Program-made: the position numbers and the translations under genes | Assembly (NCBI GenBank): GCA_963693285.1 | Contig: OY848923.1 | Coordinates: 3,110,038-3,174,037 of the forward strand | Direction of reading: 5' to 3' | Length of the DNA: 64,000 nucleotides | Origin: Xestospongia muta | Lineage: Eukaryota > Porifera > Demospongiae > Haplosclerida > Petrosiidae | Notes under the pieces: model-generated | Seen by the model: the letters and a program-made list of their open reading frames with translations, nothing else | Told to the model about the DNA's origin: nothing | The model's database searches: none | Shown: in pieces, positions 25,115 through 36,022 of the stretch | Layout of the letters: each line of letters opens with the position of its first letter | How positions within the stretch are numbered: the stretch's first letter is position 1

Positions 25115-25127
25115 GTTGCTAAGAAAC
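25115..25127 (-). promoter_or_regulatory. Candidate RFX X-box upstream of the androglobin-like exon
   Basis: The bases GTTGCTAAGAAAC fit the X-box consensus RYYNYY-N(1-3)-RRNRAC exactly, with a one-base spacer, and lie 43 bases upstream of the ATG at 25072. RFX factors drive ciliary genes through such sites, usually within 200 bases of the start, and androglobin is a cilium-associated gene in animals. In copy B (55017-55028) one A is lost, giving a spacerless version. The match alone is weak; its position adds weight. Confidence 0.45.
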
Positions 25128-26182
25128 TAGAATAAGCGCCGACGGGAAACTAAAATTAGTCAATTAGACTGCTTGTAAAGAGCATGAAAGTCTTAATTCT
25201 TCAACTATTGACGTATGACTAAAACAGTTAAATTTTATCAATATTCATGAATAGGCGTTGCAATTACAGATGACCATGAATAATAAGTATCATGAACTGT
25301 ACCACTGAACACGTCAAGACAGGAGACACTGGGACAAATTTAAAAGAAAATTAAACAACCTACCAGATGAAATAATTGACTTCCAAATGGTACTAATATA
25401 TTGTTCTCTGGTTAGTCAAATATCTCTTAATATAATGTGTTATAGATGATAATAAGTGGTTCAGATAGGATATGTGGATATACAACAACCACAGATACCT
25501 TTATTAAAGGCAATAGATGTATGACATTATCCATCCACTTCTAATAGTTATCTCCTATATGTATTGTAGATAATGTAATTCCTAAAGTTGTGTGGCCTCT
25601 ATGGTGTCCTATTGTATTTATCACTGAAGATATAACGTCATTGAAATAGGATGAATGAATGGAAGATTTTAGTTATGATGTCATTCTATTTATAGACCAG
25701 GTGATTTATATATATTAATGTTTTCAAAAATATTTTACTGATCAAATCAACAACTTATATATATTATATATTATTATTAATATAATACTCCTCTATAAAG
25801 AGTATCGGATACTCATTGGAACAAGATAAAATAGGTGTTAGTACATTCCTTGAAGTTGTGTTGACAGAATATTCACACCTCGTACTACTTTTCTCTCTAT
25901 CCAATGTAAATCTCATGTAAAATCATCTCAACTGGTTTTAGGATCTAGACTGACAAGACTTTTACACAATGTGGAAGAAAAGTATTCTTATGGAATGACC
26001 ACAATACCAGAATTGGCTGTACTCATCAAGTTCTATTTGAAAACGGAGTAAAAGTAAAAAAATTGTCAATATTCTATTGTCTTCTCTTATTAGATGTAAG
26101 ATATGTATGATAATACCATTCAGAATATGAGAATATTTGATGTTAAAACAGTTTCTATTGAATGTAAGTGAAAGTAGAGTAA
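25128..26182. other. Non-coding flank conserved in both duplicates
   Basis: No gene is supportable. The region is collinear and highly similar to 55029-56091, including the palindromic-looking TATATATATTATATATTATTATT tract near 25755 in shortened form. It ends at the TTAA that starts the miniature element at 26183. Confidence 0.5.
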
Positions 26183-27055
26183 TTAACCTCGGTGTGCGTG
26201 GGCGCATTGCTAGGGTTACTGTAGTCTGTTAGTGTGTCTGTCTGTATGTGCGTCTGTTACCTGGGCAATTGCCTTTGAGCTGCTTTAACTCGGCAAACAC
26301 GGCACTGGTAGCCACTAAACTATAGTGGACGGTTGCAAAACTTCTGTACTTTTTAAGAATACTGCTAAAAGGAGCGTCAAACGAACAAAAAGCTTTAAAA
26401 GTCTGAAAAACCTTTGAAAAATAGCACAACTTTCTGTGAAGACTCGAGTATTCAATAAAAACCTCCTGCATACAGCTTATGACATTTTTCAATTTTTTAA
26501 AGTGAGAATTTTTGCAAAAATACTTCTTTGGAAAGTTATGACAGTTTTACTAACATTTGGCAGTTATCTTTGTCGATACATTGAGCACGAAATAAAAATA
26601 CTAGCACCATAGATGTCGTTGGAGAATCACTAACTTTTAATAAAAAGTTGAAAAGTATTGGACCTTTTGTCAATTAGAGTGCAAAGTACCCAGTAGACGG
26701 CAAAGCAGTTGAAGCTTTCCTCCATTTGATTAAAGAGAAATGCTGAGTCATCAATAATCATGTTGCGCATCACGTGAGATATTTGTCTGTGGTCAACTAC
26801 AGGATCATAATTTAGCGATAGAAGTAGTAGTTCTGACAGTTATAATGGTTATTGAAATTAATAGTTATCTTTTCTTCGTCTCTTTTATAGTCTAGTGGTA
26901 TACGTCACTTTGCAAATTGGCCAGTAAGTTGACTATTGTCAGAGTAAAGCTGAGCCATTAATAATTTACCATACCTTTAAGCTTTTCGAATGTTAAATGT
27001 ACATGCACTCTGCACTCTGCAGTATAGATCTACACTGCCACCGTAGTGAGGTTAA
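26183..27055. repeat. TTAACCTCGC miniature transposon, copy in segment A
   Basis: The element begins TTAACCTCGGTGTGCG and ends GTAGTGAGGTTAA, giving inverted ends of about 12 bases bounded by TTAA. After the left end comes a conserved TACTGTAGTCTGTYAGTGTGTCTG stretch shared by all copies. The interior has no transposase ORF. TTAA at both ends recalls piggyBac-type insertion, but sequence just outside the right TTAA (CACTTTAGTGCAT) is shared with the copy at 39199, so the true right end could lie further out. Confidence 0.65.
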
Positions 27056-28267
27056 TCACTTTAGTGCATATCTTTGCATATTTGATTTAAAGTTTATCAA
27101 TAATAAAGACTTACTTATATTCATTCTTGTCATTGATAATGTTGAATGAGCTCTACCATTTTTTGTTTTGATCAACAGGAAAGAGCCAAACTAGTTTACC
27201 TGCCATTACTAACTAAAGGATGTCGATTGGAAATGCCAGATTGGCACCTATTTATTGATCAATGTTATCATGAATATATAATATACCATTCCTGTGGAAA
27301 TATTCCTGTCTTCAGTTTGAATATAATCTCGTAATTTTTAACTTAGACAAATTACCTGTCTATTGTATCAATCTCTATATTTCATATTTCTACTTTTATT
27401 GAGGTAATATTTATTTATTTTATCTGTCTGTTGTTAGTTATATAATATCACATGAGAATAATTTCTACATATGACAACCATAGCAGATAGCTGGAGCCAT
27501 ATCTAGCTATAAAATGGTTAGAAACTTATTGAAACATTTACATTATGTACATGTATTAGCTAAAGTACTTTGTACATTCATGTACATGTACATACTCCAT
27601 TTTTGTGTATGTCAAGTAGAAAGAGAGGAGTTCTATAATGGAAATTGCTTCATTGATGTTTGCTATATCAATAAGAGAAATTAGTCATTATGTAATAAAA
27701 TAATTACAAAGTAACGACGTGGTTTCCTAAAGCTCTCTCTTTATCTTTCTCTCTCTCTCTCCACTTCCATTTAATTGGGGCTCTAACCAATGGTAGATTA
27801 GTAGATAAAGAGATAGAAGTGTTACAATCATTAAAATGAGTGATGCCATAGCAATGTCATAGGATCCATGAAATAGCAATGAGATTTAATGAAATTGTTA
27901 GATGTTTCTATGGAACGATCCACCAATGTACTCTAATTAGATGATTAAACTAACATAACTATTAGTTTTTACAGTGAACCCTTATATCTTTCTGCTTATC
28001 TCAACCTATTTAAGTACATGTGCATGTGTCCACCACACCTGTTGCATAATTAAGCCTTAGATGTATTAATTTAACAGTCATTAAATTATAGTGTGACTTC
28101 ACTGTAAGTGTGTCTGTTGTATTTAATCTCATATATTCATAACTTTCATTTATCTATTATACATATAAAGATGTGATCACTAAATAACTGACAAAGTGCT
28201 GAATTGTTTATTAAGATAACAATATGTAATACACATAATCAGCAGGAAAAAAAATTATTTTTAAAAG
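27056..28267. other. Non-coding flank of segment A
   Basis: No supportable gene. Bases 27056-27465 have no counterpart in copy B, where the copia element and its truncation replaced them. From 27466 the sequence matches 62321 onward. A CT-rich microsatellite lies at about 27735-27765, present in shortened form at 62597. Confidence 0.55.
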
Positions 28268-29242
28268 TCAGCATTTTATATTAGATATAATGCTTGTTAA
28301 CAAATGAATTGTTATTTCCTTTTTGCCTTTTCCTCTTCAGACAAAGGCTGAGTCTAGAGTGTTGATAGCAGATGTAGTGTTTTAATGAAAAATTGTTCAT
28401 CAGAGTTCTTCAGAATTAACCTGTAGAAATGAAAGAAAAATTTAAGCTGTCATCCTTCCATCTATCTATTCATCAATCCCTTCATCTACCCATTTATCTA
28501 AACAAAGGATGTGAACCATGCACTATTGAAACCACTATTAGGGCACACCTACTTAAAAAACATTTACAATACTTATATAAAGTAAACCTAGTGAACTTTT
28601 TAAATGAATACAAACTATGATTTATTGTATCACGTGAACCTACATTGAATTGTTTGTTAAATTTAAAGTCTACAATTGTCAATTTTATTCTTGTTATCAA
28701 ATCGTTTCTTGACTATTTCATTAAAATTTTCTACTAGACTATACTGGTCTCATACATGTACATATAGTAGTATGTGTGATCTGTGGTTAGAAAACTTACA
28801 ATTATATAAAATATATTTGTAAGTTTTCTAACCACAGACAATTGTAGACTTTAAATTTAACAAACAATTCAATGTAGGTTCACGTGATACAATAAATTAT
28901 AGTTTGTGTTCATTTAAAAAGTTCACTAGGTTTACTTTATATAAGTATTGTAAATGTCTTTTAAGTAGGTGTGCCCTAATAGTTTCAATGTATGGTTCAC
29001 ATCCTTTGTTTGGATAAATGGATAGATGAAGGGATTGATGAATAGATAGATGGAAGGATGACAGCTTAAATTTTCCTTTCATCTCTACAGGTTAATTCTG
29101 AAGAACTCTGATGAATAATTTTTCATTAAAACACTACATCTGCTATCAACACTCTAGACTCAGCCTTTGTCTGAAGAGGGAAAGGCAAAAAGGAAATAAC
29201 AATTCATTTGTTAACAAGGATTATATCTATTATAAAATGCTG
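28268..29242. repeat. Large inverted repeat (palindrome centred near 28810)
   Basis: The left arm, about 28268-28690, recurs as its reverse complement at about 28835-29242, and the centre (28783-28838) is a near-perfect palindrome of GTGGTTAGAAAACTTACA. About 93 bases of the left side (28691-28782) have no partner. In copy B only the left arm exists (about 63105-63640). Each arm and the B copy hold the same short frame of about 62 codons (28429-28620 plus, 28897-29082 minus, 63267-63455 plus). Confidence 0.8.
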
Positions 29243-30169
29243 ACAAACATGTATCAATCTATTCATCCATTTATCCATCAATTAAACTATTAGTCTATAC
29301 AACTTTCTCTTTATATAGATGATTTGCCTTCTGTGGTGTAGTCACAATATTTGTGTTGGTCATGTGACTAGTTAATACCCAAAACATCCCACATTGTTCA
29401 CGTAGGACAAAAGCAGCTGTGAAGTGTACAATGATGAACAGTTCCTATATGACTTTACCAGGAACATTCTTGTCACATCTAGTTATGTAGTTAAATTATA
29501 AACAGTACATTCTTCATCATCAGATGAGATAGAAAAAAGAGATAGTGAGATCAACCAAAATGAAAACTAAAATTTACCTTTGATATTACAGTGAGGTAAG
29601 GACAATATTCCAATAAGTGAGAGAAAGCATGTGTGCGTGTGTGCTATAACCACAACATTGCCAGACTGTTGTTTAGGTTGGACCAAGGTCAAAATACAAA
29701 ATATTGTATAGGGATTTATACTACTGAACTAATAACAACCACATGAGTTTTAATATATAATACAGTTTTGATAGTATCATCTATATATCACACAATAAAT
29801 TAATTATACAATACACCTGTATGTACTAATCACTTCGACCCTCTCCATTACATTACTCATTGCAACATGATCCTGAAGTCCCATTGTAGCATTCAAATAA
29901 GAACAGCCAGAAAGAATAAACAAGGGCATAATCTTTTATGCAATAATATAAGTGTTGATGAAGGTACATATTTACCTGGTGAGTCCAGAATTCCAAGACA
30001 TGATAAAGCCTTAATTATAAATTTTCAAGCAAATAAAATAACATAATAAAGGCATGTATATGTTCCTCTTTTCTTGGGGAATCATCCAACACATCTCCAG
30101 ACAATTGCTCACAGTGGGCAAAAACAAAATTTGATTAAATTTCTAGAAGCACGACAATGCTTGTCATTA
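29243..30169. other. Intergenic; short segment shared with the window end
   Basis: No gene is supportable. Bases 29850-30073 match 63783-64000 at about 90 percent or more, including a frame reading GTYLPGESRIPRHDKALI; in neither place can it be tied to a longer gene. The rest shows no structure. Confidence 0.45.
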
Positions 30170-30835
30170 TTAACCTTCCTGCGAGTGGGCGCAAAGCGAT
30201 GTTATTGTAGTCTGTCAGTGTGTGTGTCTGTGTCTGTGTCTGTTACTCCGGTTTTTTTGAACTGCTATAATTTCGTAAGCGAAGCATTGGCAGCTACCAA
30301 CGTTTAGCAACGAATAGAAAAACGTGTGGACTTTACAACATTAGTATCAAGAACATCGTCAAGGAAAACGAAAGATTAAAACTCACAAAAAAAATTTTCA
30401 GACAGCAGAGGTGAAGGTGCCGTTTCTCGAAAAGTAAAAACTTAATGTGGAGATTTTTAGTATGTTGTAGACAATCTTAGAGGAATACGCATCAGCAAGA
30501 CAGAAAGCCGTTGTTCGAAGCAATCTTCAGAAAAGTTCTGAGAAGTGTTTGTACATGAACTTGGAGCGTAGTAACGCATTCAGAAAACGTTTCCAAGCAC
30601 TGAAAAAACTGCTACTAATAATTAATATATCGATTTATATTTATACTGCTGGACGCTTCCAAAGAACTTTTTATCATTAAGTTACAACTAATTTTGTATA
30701 TGAAATATCGATACATTTTAAAAGGTCAAGTTAGTCTCAAAGAAACTTTCATCACGAATCTAGCACTTAATATTGCTTGGTAATTGAATGATATTATCAC
30801 TTACTCAGTTACCGGTTCACAGACATGGCAAAGCT
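30170..30835. repeat. TTAACCT miniature transposon, right-truncated copy
   Basis: Starts TTAACCTTCCTGCGAGTGGGCG and follows the 39199 copy closely (TTTTTTTGAACTGCTATAA, then the CGTTTAGCAACGAATAGAAA block) until the shared TTCACAGACATG at about 30829. It then diverges, so the right terminus is missing. Confidence 0.65.
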
Positions 30836-31535
30836 AGAAATCAGGCAACAATTAATGAGCATATAGAAGATGACAAAGCTTACCATTTTATGACCACACC
30901 TTCTGGAATGTTAATAAATTTTCTTGCAATGCTACCTAGCAACATCATAGTGTTAAAAACATAGGAGGTGCATACTGGCTTAGCTTGCTACACAAAGGAA
31001 TTCTTCTTTTCCTTCCCTCTCCCTCCATTTCTTTCCTCCATCACTGTTAAAGTGAATATGTTATTTTAACAACTAATTTGTACTTTACATGGGTTAATTA
31101 CTATATGGAATCAAGAATTTATGTGAATTACTTACTGTATAATTTGTTGATATGTAAAAGTAATACATACAAAGAAATTAGTGATTCCTTTGACATTAGT
31201 TGAAGTGAACATGATCACTATCCACAACAATCCACACATTCCTAGTTTGCTTCTAGACACTCCTCTGCCCCATTAGCTGATCATAATGGAGGAGGGGCTA
31301 ACTCACTATATGGTTATGACCTATATTGTCAATGAAAGGCTATTAATACAAAACTGAAAGTGAATACTCTAATGCACATTATACAATTAGAATGTAGCAA
31401 TTAGTACTTAAGATATAAAATTATTTTCTCATTGAGGTATGCATTTGTATGTCCAACAAATAACCAAAATCTATTATCAAATATAAACCAAATAGGCCTA
31501 TAGTAACATGTTCTATATAAAACTGACAGTCCTAT
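30836..31535. other. 3' flank of fucosyltransferase 1
   Basis: No gene is supportable. From about 30964 (GAGGTGCATACTGGCTTAG) the sequence is the beginning of the duplicated fucosyltransferase block and matches 37382 onward. Bases around 31250-31300 recur in the second copy, which there has an additional internal direct repeat of about 60 bases (37496-37595). Confidence 0.5.
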
Positions 31536-32825
31536 TCAAATGATGGGCAATGAATTTTTAACACTTATGTTCATTTTGGTATGGGAAATGATGATGTCAT
31601 TTTCCCATGTTGGATATTGTTTACAGTCATGTTGGACACTATACCATTGTTCAATGTCATCATATACTGTCATACATTGATTAGGCTCATACAGTTTGTT
31701 GCACACGTCACAAGGAATACGATAGGTCCCACCATCTATTATAGTCCACTCATCTCTCCATTTAAAGAATTTATTATAAAGTTGAGGATTGTTACCAATT
31801 TTTTTCAGGTAATTGGCAAGATCAACTGCTCTCTTAAAATCAAGACCATTAATAAAAGAATTGGGAGGGACGACTTCAGGATTTGATAGATTTGCTCCTG
31901 ATATTATTACTGGAACTATCTCATTCTTTAAGGCATTTCTGTAGGTTTTTTCTGTAATATAATCTTCACATATAGAATTCTCAAAAGCCAAATAAAACTT
32001 GTACTTTCGTAACGAAGAGAAACAGTTTGGTTTACATGATTTCCCACATTTACCATAAACATCAACATCAATATATTTCGTTAACTTCCTTACTGCATCT
32101 AAACGCTGAGGTTTACAATTACTTATAAAAACAATTGCTGTTTTAGTTCTGTTTTCAAGGTAGTTTTTATTAGAATCATAACCATTTTTAAACTTTCCAG
32201 GAACTATGAAGAAATAACTTTCTCTAATATCTGAACTAAACTTGTATGTCATTGTCCAGTTAAATAGAGATCTGGAATATAGGATAAATTCATGATATCT
32301 ATTAACACGAGATGGTGGCTCTTTAGTGTAGAAAATCCACCTCTGGTGTGGCGGTCGACTCATATTATTGGCAGAAATAATACTTTGTAATAAATTACCT
32401 TCAGGAATATGAAAAACTACAGCACTGCTATTAGAATAAAGATTCTTGTCACCAGTAAGAAAACACTTGTTTCTGTTTTGTCCACATGTTATTGGCCTAC
32501 TATTACCAATTGATTCAACAAAATTTATGCCAAACCAAGTTGTCCATAATAAAATGATTTTCCCATTACTACCAACTGTAGTAATGCTATCAGAAATTGA
32601 AGTATTTAGGTGTCTACAACCATAAATTTTCTTAACAGGAAGTACCTTTGGCTGGATAATATTTTGAGATATTGTAATATCAGCATGATATCGTGATAGT
32701 GGTCGAAATGATACCGTTTTCGTAGCGACGATGACGAACACGAACGATACCGTCAAAGTCAGAACGTACAGGAATATAACCTTTTTCCATTTTAACTTGA
32801 AGAATTCAAAGTTGACAGGCATCAT
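31536..32825 (-). CDS. Alpha-1,3-fucosyltransferase, GT10 family (copy 1)
   Basis: A 429-residue single-exon frame from the MMPV start at 32825; an in-frame ATG at 32873 would add 16 residues, but the second gene copy starts at MMPV. Residues about 13-33 form the type II membrane anchor. The catalytic part has FNWTMTYKFSSD, then IVFISNCKPQR, DVYGKCG, and YKFYLAFENSICEDYITEK (the GT10 GDP-fucose signature) followed by NALKNEIVPVIISGA and SFINGLDF. GT10 enzymes transfer fucose from GDP-fucose to GlcNAc in alpha-1,3 or 1,4 linkage in the Golgi. A C-terminal CDVCNKLY Cys cluster is present. Several sequons are seen. The exact acceptor is unknown. The gene looks intact. Confidence 0.9.
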   Translation of the reverse strand: MMPVNFEFFKLKWKKVIFLYVLTLTVSFVFVIVATKTVSFRPLSRYHADITISQNIIQPKVLPVKKIYGCRHLNTSISDSITTVGSNGKIILLWTTWFGINFVESIGNSRPITCGQNRNKCFLTGDKNLYSNSSAVVFHIPEGNLLQSIISANNMSRPPHQRWIFYTKEPPSRVNRYHEFILYSRSLFNWTMTYKFSSDIRESYFFIVPGKFKNGYDSNKNYLENRTKTAIVFISNCKPQRLDAVRKLTKYIDVDVYGKCGKSCKPNCFSSLRKYKFYLAFENSICEDYITEKTYRNALKNEIVPVIISGANLSNPEVVPPNSFINGLDFKRAVDLANYLKKIGNNPQLYNKFFKWRDEWTIIDGGTYRIPCDVCNKLYEPNQCMTVYDDIEQWYSVQHDCKQYPTWENDIIISHTKMNISVKNSLPII

Positions 32826-33529
32826 GTATAGTAAGTAGACTCTGTGATCAAATTCCAAGTTTCTAATCTCCAATTTTTCTAGTTACCTCCTTTTTTAATA
32901 ATCAACCGGAAGCGTATTATACATTAAAATATATATTTAGGCAACGATTGCCATGGTTACATTCTCTAAACATGGCCTACAACGAGAAACTTGTCCAAAA
33001 TTTTAACCCCTTTACGTTATCACTAACACAATCAACGTATGCGCACTGGCTTCCTATGCGCACGTTTCTTAGGCTATTATGTTAATCACCTGTACAGTGT
33101 GGCTTTAAAACATAGTCACTAAAGTATTGTATTAATGTGAAATTGAGTATTTTTATGATCTACATGCACATTATGTCAACATATCTTTTAGATATAATTA
33201 TTGTAGAGTATACAACATGTTTGAAAGATGTTATCGTAATTATGTACAATAATGTAATTCGCAAACATTGTTCATTAGAGATCATGTTACGACCAGTAGT
33301 ATATAAATATGAATGATTTCTCTGAACTCATTCACTGAACAAAAAACGAATGATAATTTAAATATATATATATATATATATACATGAACTTTACACTATA
33401 AGAAATAAGCTAATATATACATCAAACAGGAAGTCAAAGATTGTAATTATATCAACATATTAACATAACAATCACAAGGATTAATAATCATTAAAAAATT
33501 AGTTACAACATTCCTCAACTTCTAGATTG
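32826..33529. other. 5' flank of fucosyltransferase 1
   Basis: Upstream region of copy 1 with an (AT)n tract at about 33361-33381. It aligns with 40090-40720 in copy 2, which differs by the 875-base miniature element inserted close to the gene. No gene is present. Confidence 0.5.
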
Positions 33530-35051
33530 AAAGGTAAGGTCCATAACAATCAATTGGTTTCCAGGTTCTATTAGAACACTGAAGAGAGGAGGTGGTGGAC
33601 GATGCAACCTCTGACTGAACATGACCTTGTTCTAGGTTCAAGGGTGCATGAATAGTTGATGTAGTGTATGAAAAAGGTAAATAATTGAAGTCATTTGACT
33701 CTTAATCATCACTGTCAAATAGTGATATCAAAGTTGATCAACATAAGACCTTTGAATGGTGCTACAAGAAGTTTGTACTTGGTATGAAACAGGAACAGAA
33801 ATACTTGTTACAATGACAGTAATCCACTTGTCACGGCCCTTGAAATTTCTGCATACAAAACGATCCCCTATTGTAAACTTTCGAGAATGTCTAGTAACAG
33901 ATGATAACTTGCCTTGTTTCTAAATAACATTACAAGATGTATTTTGATGGATTAGGTAAGGTGAGTATGAAGTCTCCAACCTATTAGTACTTCAGCAAAT
34001 GAGAGACCAATGATACAATGAGGAGTGACCATTTGCCATTTTGGTACAAGGTCTATGTTGGACGGTGTACTGATAAGCTGACAACGCAGAAGACAATGTT
34101 AGAGAGATGAAGGAAACATTTATTTTTCACTATTATCATCTGTTTTGTGAGCAAGGACAGCTCGTAGGCAATAAGGGATGCATCACATGAAAAAAGTAAT
34201 ATTATTGAACTACCAAATATTATTGAACTACGATGTGAATAGCAGACAAATTTAGTTTAATTTTCTCAAGCCAATTCTGTCTAAATAAACTTGGACCCTG
34301 ACATTTCATAACAATTACCAGAAGGATGAGGGCTTGTGACTCATATTCAACTTGGACATCTATGCATCCTAATACAACCAATGTTTTTTCTGTATAAGTG
34401 CGAAGAGAAACACCTGTAGGGTTCAATTGGTCAGTAACACAAAAATTAGATATTAAGTATCGACAGGTAAGCCCCTCTGTCTAATTCCATTAGAAGGACT
34501 GCCTTGTTTACATGGACTGTCAAAACAATCGAGTTGGTCTTCTCTTTAACTGGGGAATCCAATAGTTCAAACAAATTACTGCCTTGTTGCTATGGAGACA
34601 CAGAAGGAGATGGTGGAATTTCGCTAGAAAGGGTAGAGTCTTGTAATACGTAATGTGTAGCTTGACCTTTTGAGGTCTTCATTGATACCTTCTTCGTTTT
34701 ACTCTGACAAAACTTTACAATATGGCCAACTTTGCCAGAATTACGACATTCGGCCTGTCAAAAACGACACGGACTTTCATGATGATTGTTACCAGATTGA
34801 TAACGTGACGACAATTTAGATTTTTGTATTTGCAGACGTTGCACTGTTGCAGTAGTTGGCGATTGTTTCTGTAACTCATTTATATCCTGAGCTGCAACTT
34901 GGATTGCCTGTTCAATTTCAAGAGAACAGAGATTCCAACGGAAGCCGAAGACGGTCATTCCAATTCCTATTTCCAAATTCTTCCGGGCAACTTCGCGTAT
35001 TTGAAAATTCCAATTAAAGACCCAAACATAGCTTTCAATTCCAATAAACAA
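33530..35051 (-). pseudogene. Decayed Ty3/gypsy-type retroelement fragments
   Basis: Minus-strand fragments in pol order. A gag tail with a CCHC zinc-knuckle remnant lies at about 34720-34780 (CRF, stop, then KVGHIVKFCQSK). A protease-like stretch has LLMELDRGA in place of the usual DTGA near 34500. A conserved SLRTYTEKTLVVLG...GPSLFRQNWLEKIKLN block lies at 34245-34410. A reverse transcriptase scrap (CDAS...LSLLTKQM) is at about 34130-34170, and an integrase C-terminal scrap (SRKFTIGDRFVCRNFKG) at about 33825-33890. Most of reverse transcriptase, RNase H and integrase is deleted and every frame is interrupted. It is not functional. The integrase scrap was duplicated with the fucosyltransferase block (40740-41010). 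Confidence 0.65.
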
Positions 35052-35491
35052 CCAGAAAAATACTGACAGGAAAATATGGTTACTCTATCACTAAGAGACA
35101 TATATTATGTGTCAGCCAAAAGTCAGAAGAATCATATATTGTGAAATATGTGATAATATTCAGGTATAAGCAATAATATAATTATATTACTCAAAATGTT
35201 AAAGCATTTATTTCTATTATAAGAAAGAATTACAATTTTCTGTTAGATTATTGGGACATAGATGTATGTGGAACTGATTGCGTATTACTCATCAGTTAAA
35301 TAAATGTCAGAAGGTTATATCTTATATATATGTCCATTGTAGCTATTACAGATTATAATATTATAGAGATACAGTGATGGTTTTGTTACCTTCAGTGGCT
35401 CTGGAAGGTTCACAGGAAAGGAGTAGGCAGAGATTTAAAAGAAGGATATATCATAGTCCATATTTTCAATATGATTTATAAAAACTTTCAG
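35052..35491. other. Short non-coding stretch before the integrase-core pseudogene
   Basis: No firm feature. Bases about 35377-35453 read in plus frame as a basic segment (GSQERSRQRFKRRIYHS) that could be an upstream exon of the pseudogene, but no good donor joins it. Confidence 0.35.
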
Positions 35492-36022
35492 GGACCAAAT
35501 TTAATTTGGCGCTGTGATGGCTATGATAAATTAAAGCCATTTGGTATCACCATTCATGGCTCCATTGATGGGTATGTTGCTGATATGCATGATTCCTTTA
35601 TTTTTTAATTTTTAACATAGGTATTCATGAAAAATTATTAGGATGAAATGTGCAAGTACTAACAGTGATCCACACATTATTGGACAGTACTATTTAGATA
35701 CAGTAAAAGCAATTAATGGTATAAGTTATGAAACAAGCTATAATATAAATTAATAGCATATTTAGGTCTTTCTAGAGAAGGTAGAGCTGACAAAGGGACT
35801 GAGAACTCAATAATTGCCTTTAATTAACCAACATTAGAAAGTATTCATAATGATAGCTTGTCTGCTGATATGAGTTTTAGATATGGTCAATCTATCTCTA
35901 ATCAGGTAAATACTTAAAATGAAACTTAAAAACATTGCTAATTATATAGAGAATTGAAGTTTGATGGACCTTCTTGAGATGCAGATTGACTGACTGGTGG
36001 ATTCAATTTTTCCATGTAAGCT
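35492..36022 (+). pseudogene. Multi-exon integrase-core (rve-type) gene, disrupted
   Basis: Four exon-like blocks in order: 35492-35571 (GPNLIWRCDGYDKLKPFGI and IHGSIDG), 35621-35718 (KCASTNSDPHIIGQYYLD), 35766-35905 (RADKGTENSIIAF, later FRYGQSISNQ) and 35950 to about 36022 (RIE, then LTDWWIQFF). They match the integrase-core protein family seen in many invertebrates, where the D, D and E catalytic positions lie in the DGYD, ADxGTEN and QRIE blocks. The three introns between them keep GT and AG ends and correct phase (49, 47 and 44 bases). In-frame stops interrupt blocks 2, 3 and 4. It is a dead gene whose intron structure survives, so it was not a processed copy. Confidence 0.6.

Larger units (their letters stand above)
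8409..30073. repeat. Segmental duplication, copy A (intact receptor)
   Basis: The block starting ctatttaatagacattg at 8409 matches 41018 onward and stays collinear through the giant receptor, its 3' flank, the miniature element at 26183, the 27466-28790 region and 29850-30073 (matching the last 220 bases of the window). Copy A is the more complete one: it keeps the receptor's first exons and membrane exon. It has gained the inverted arm at about 28835-29242, which copy B lacks. Confidence 0.85.
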
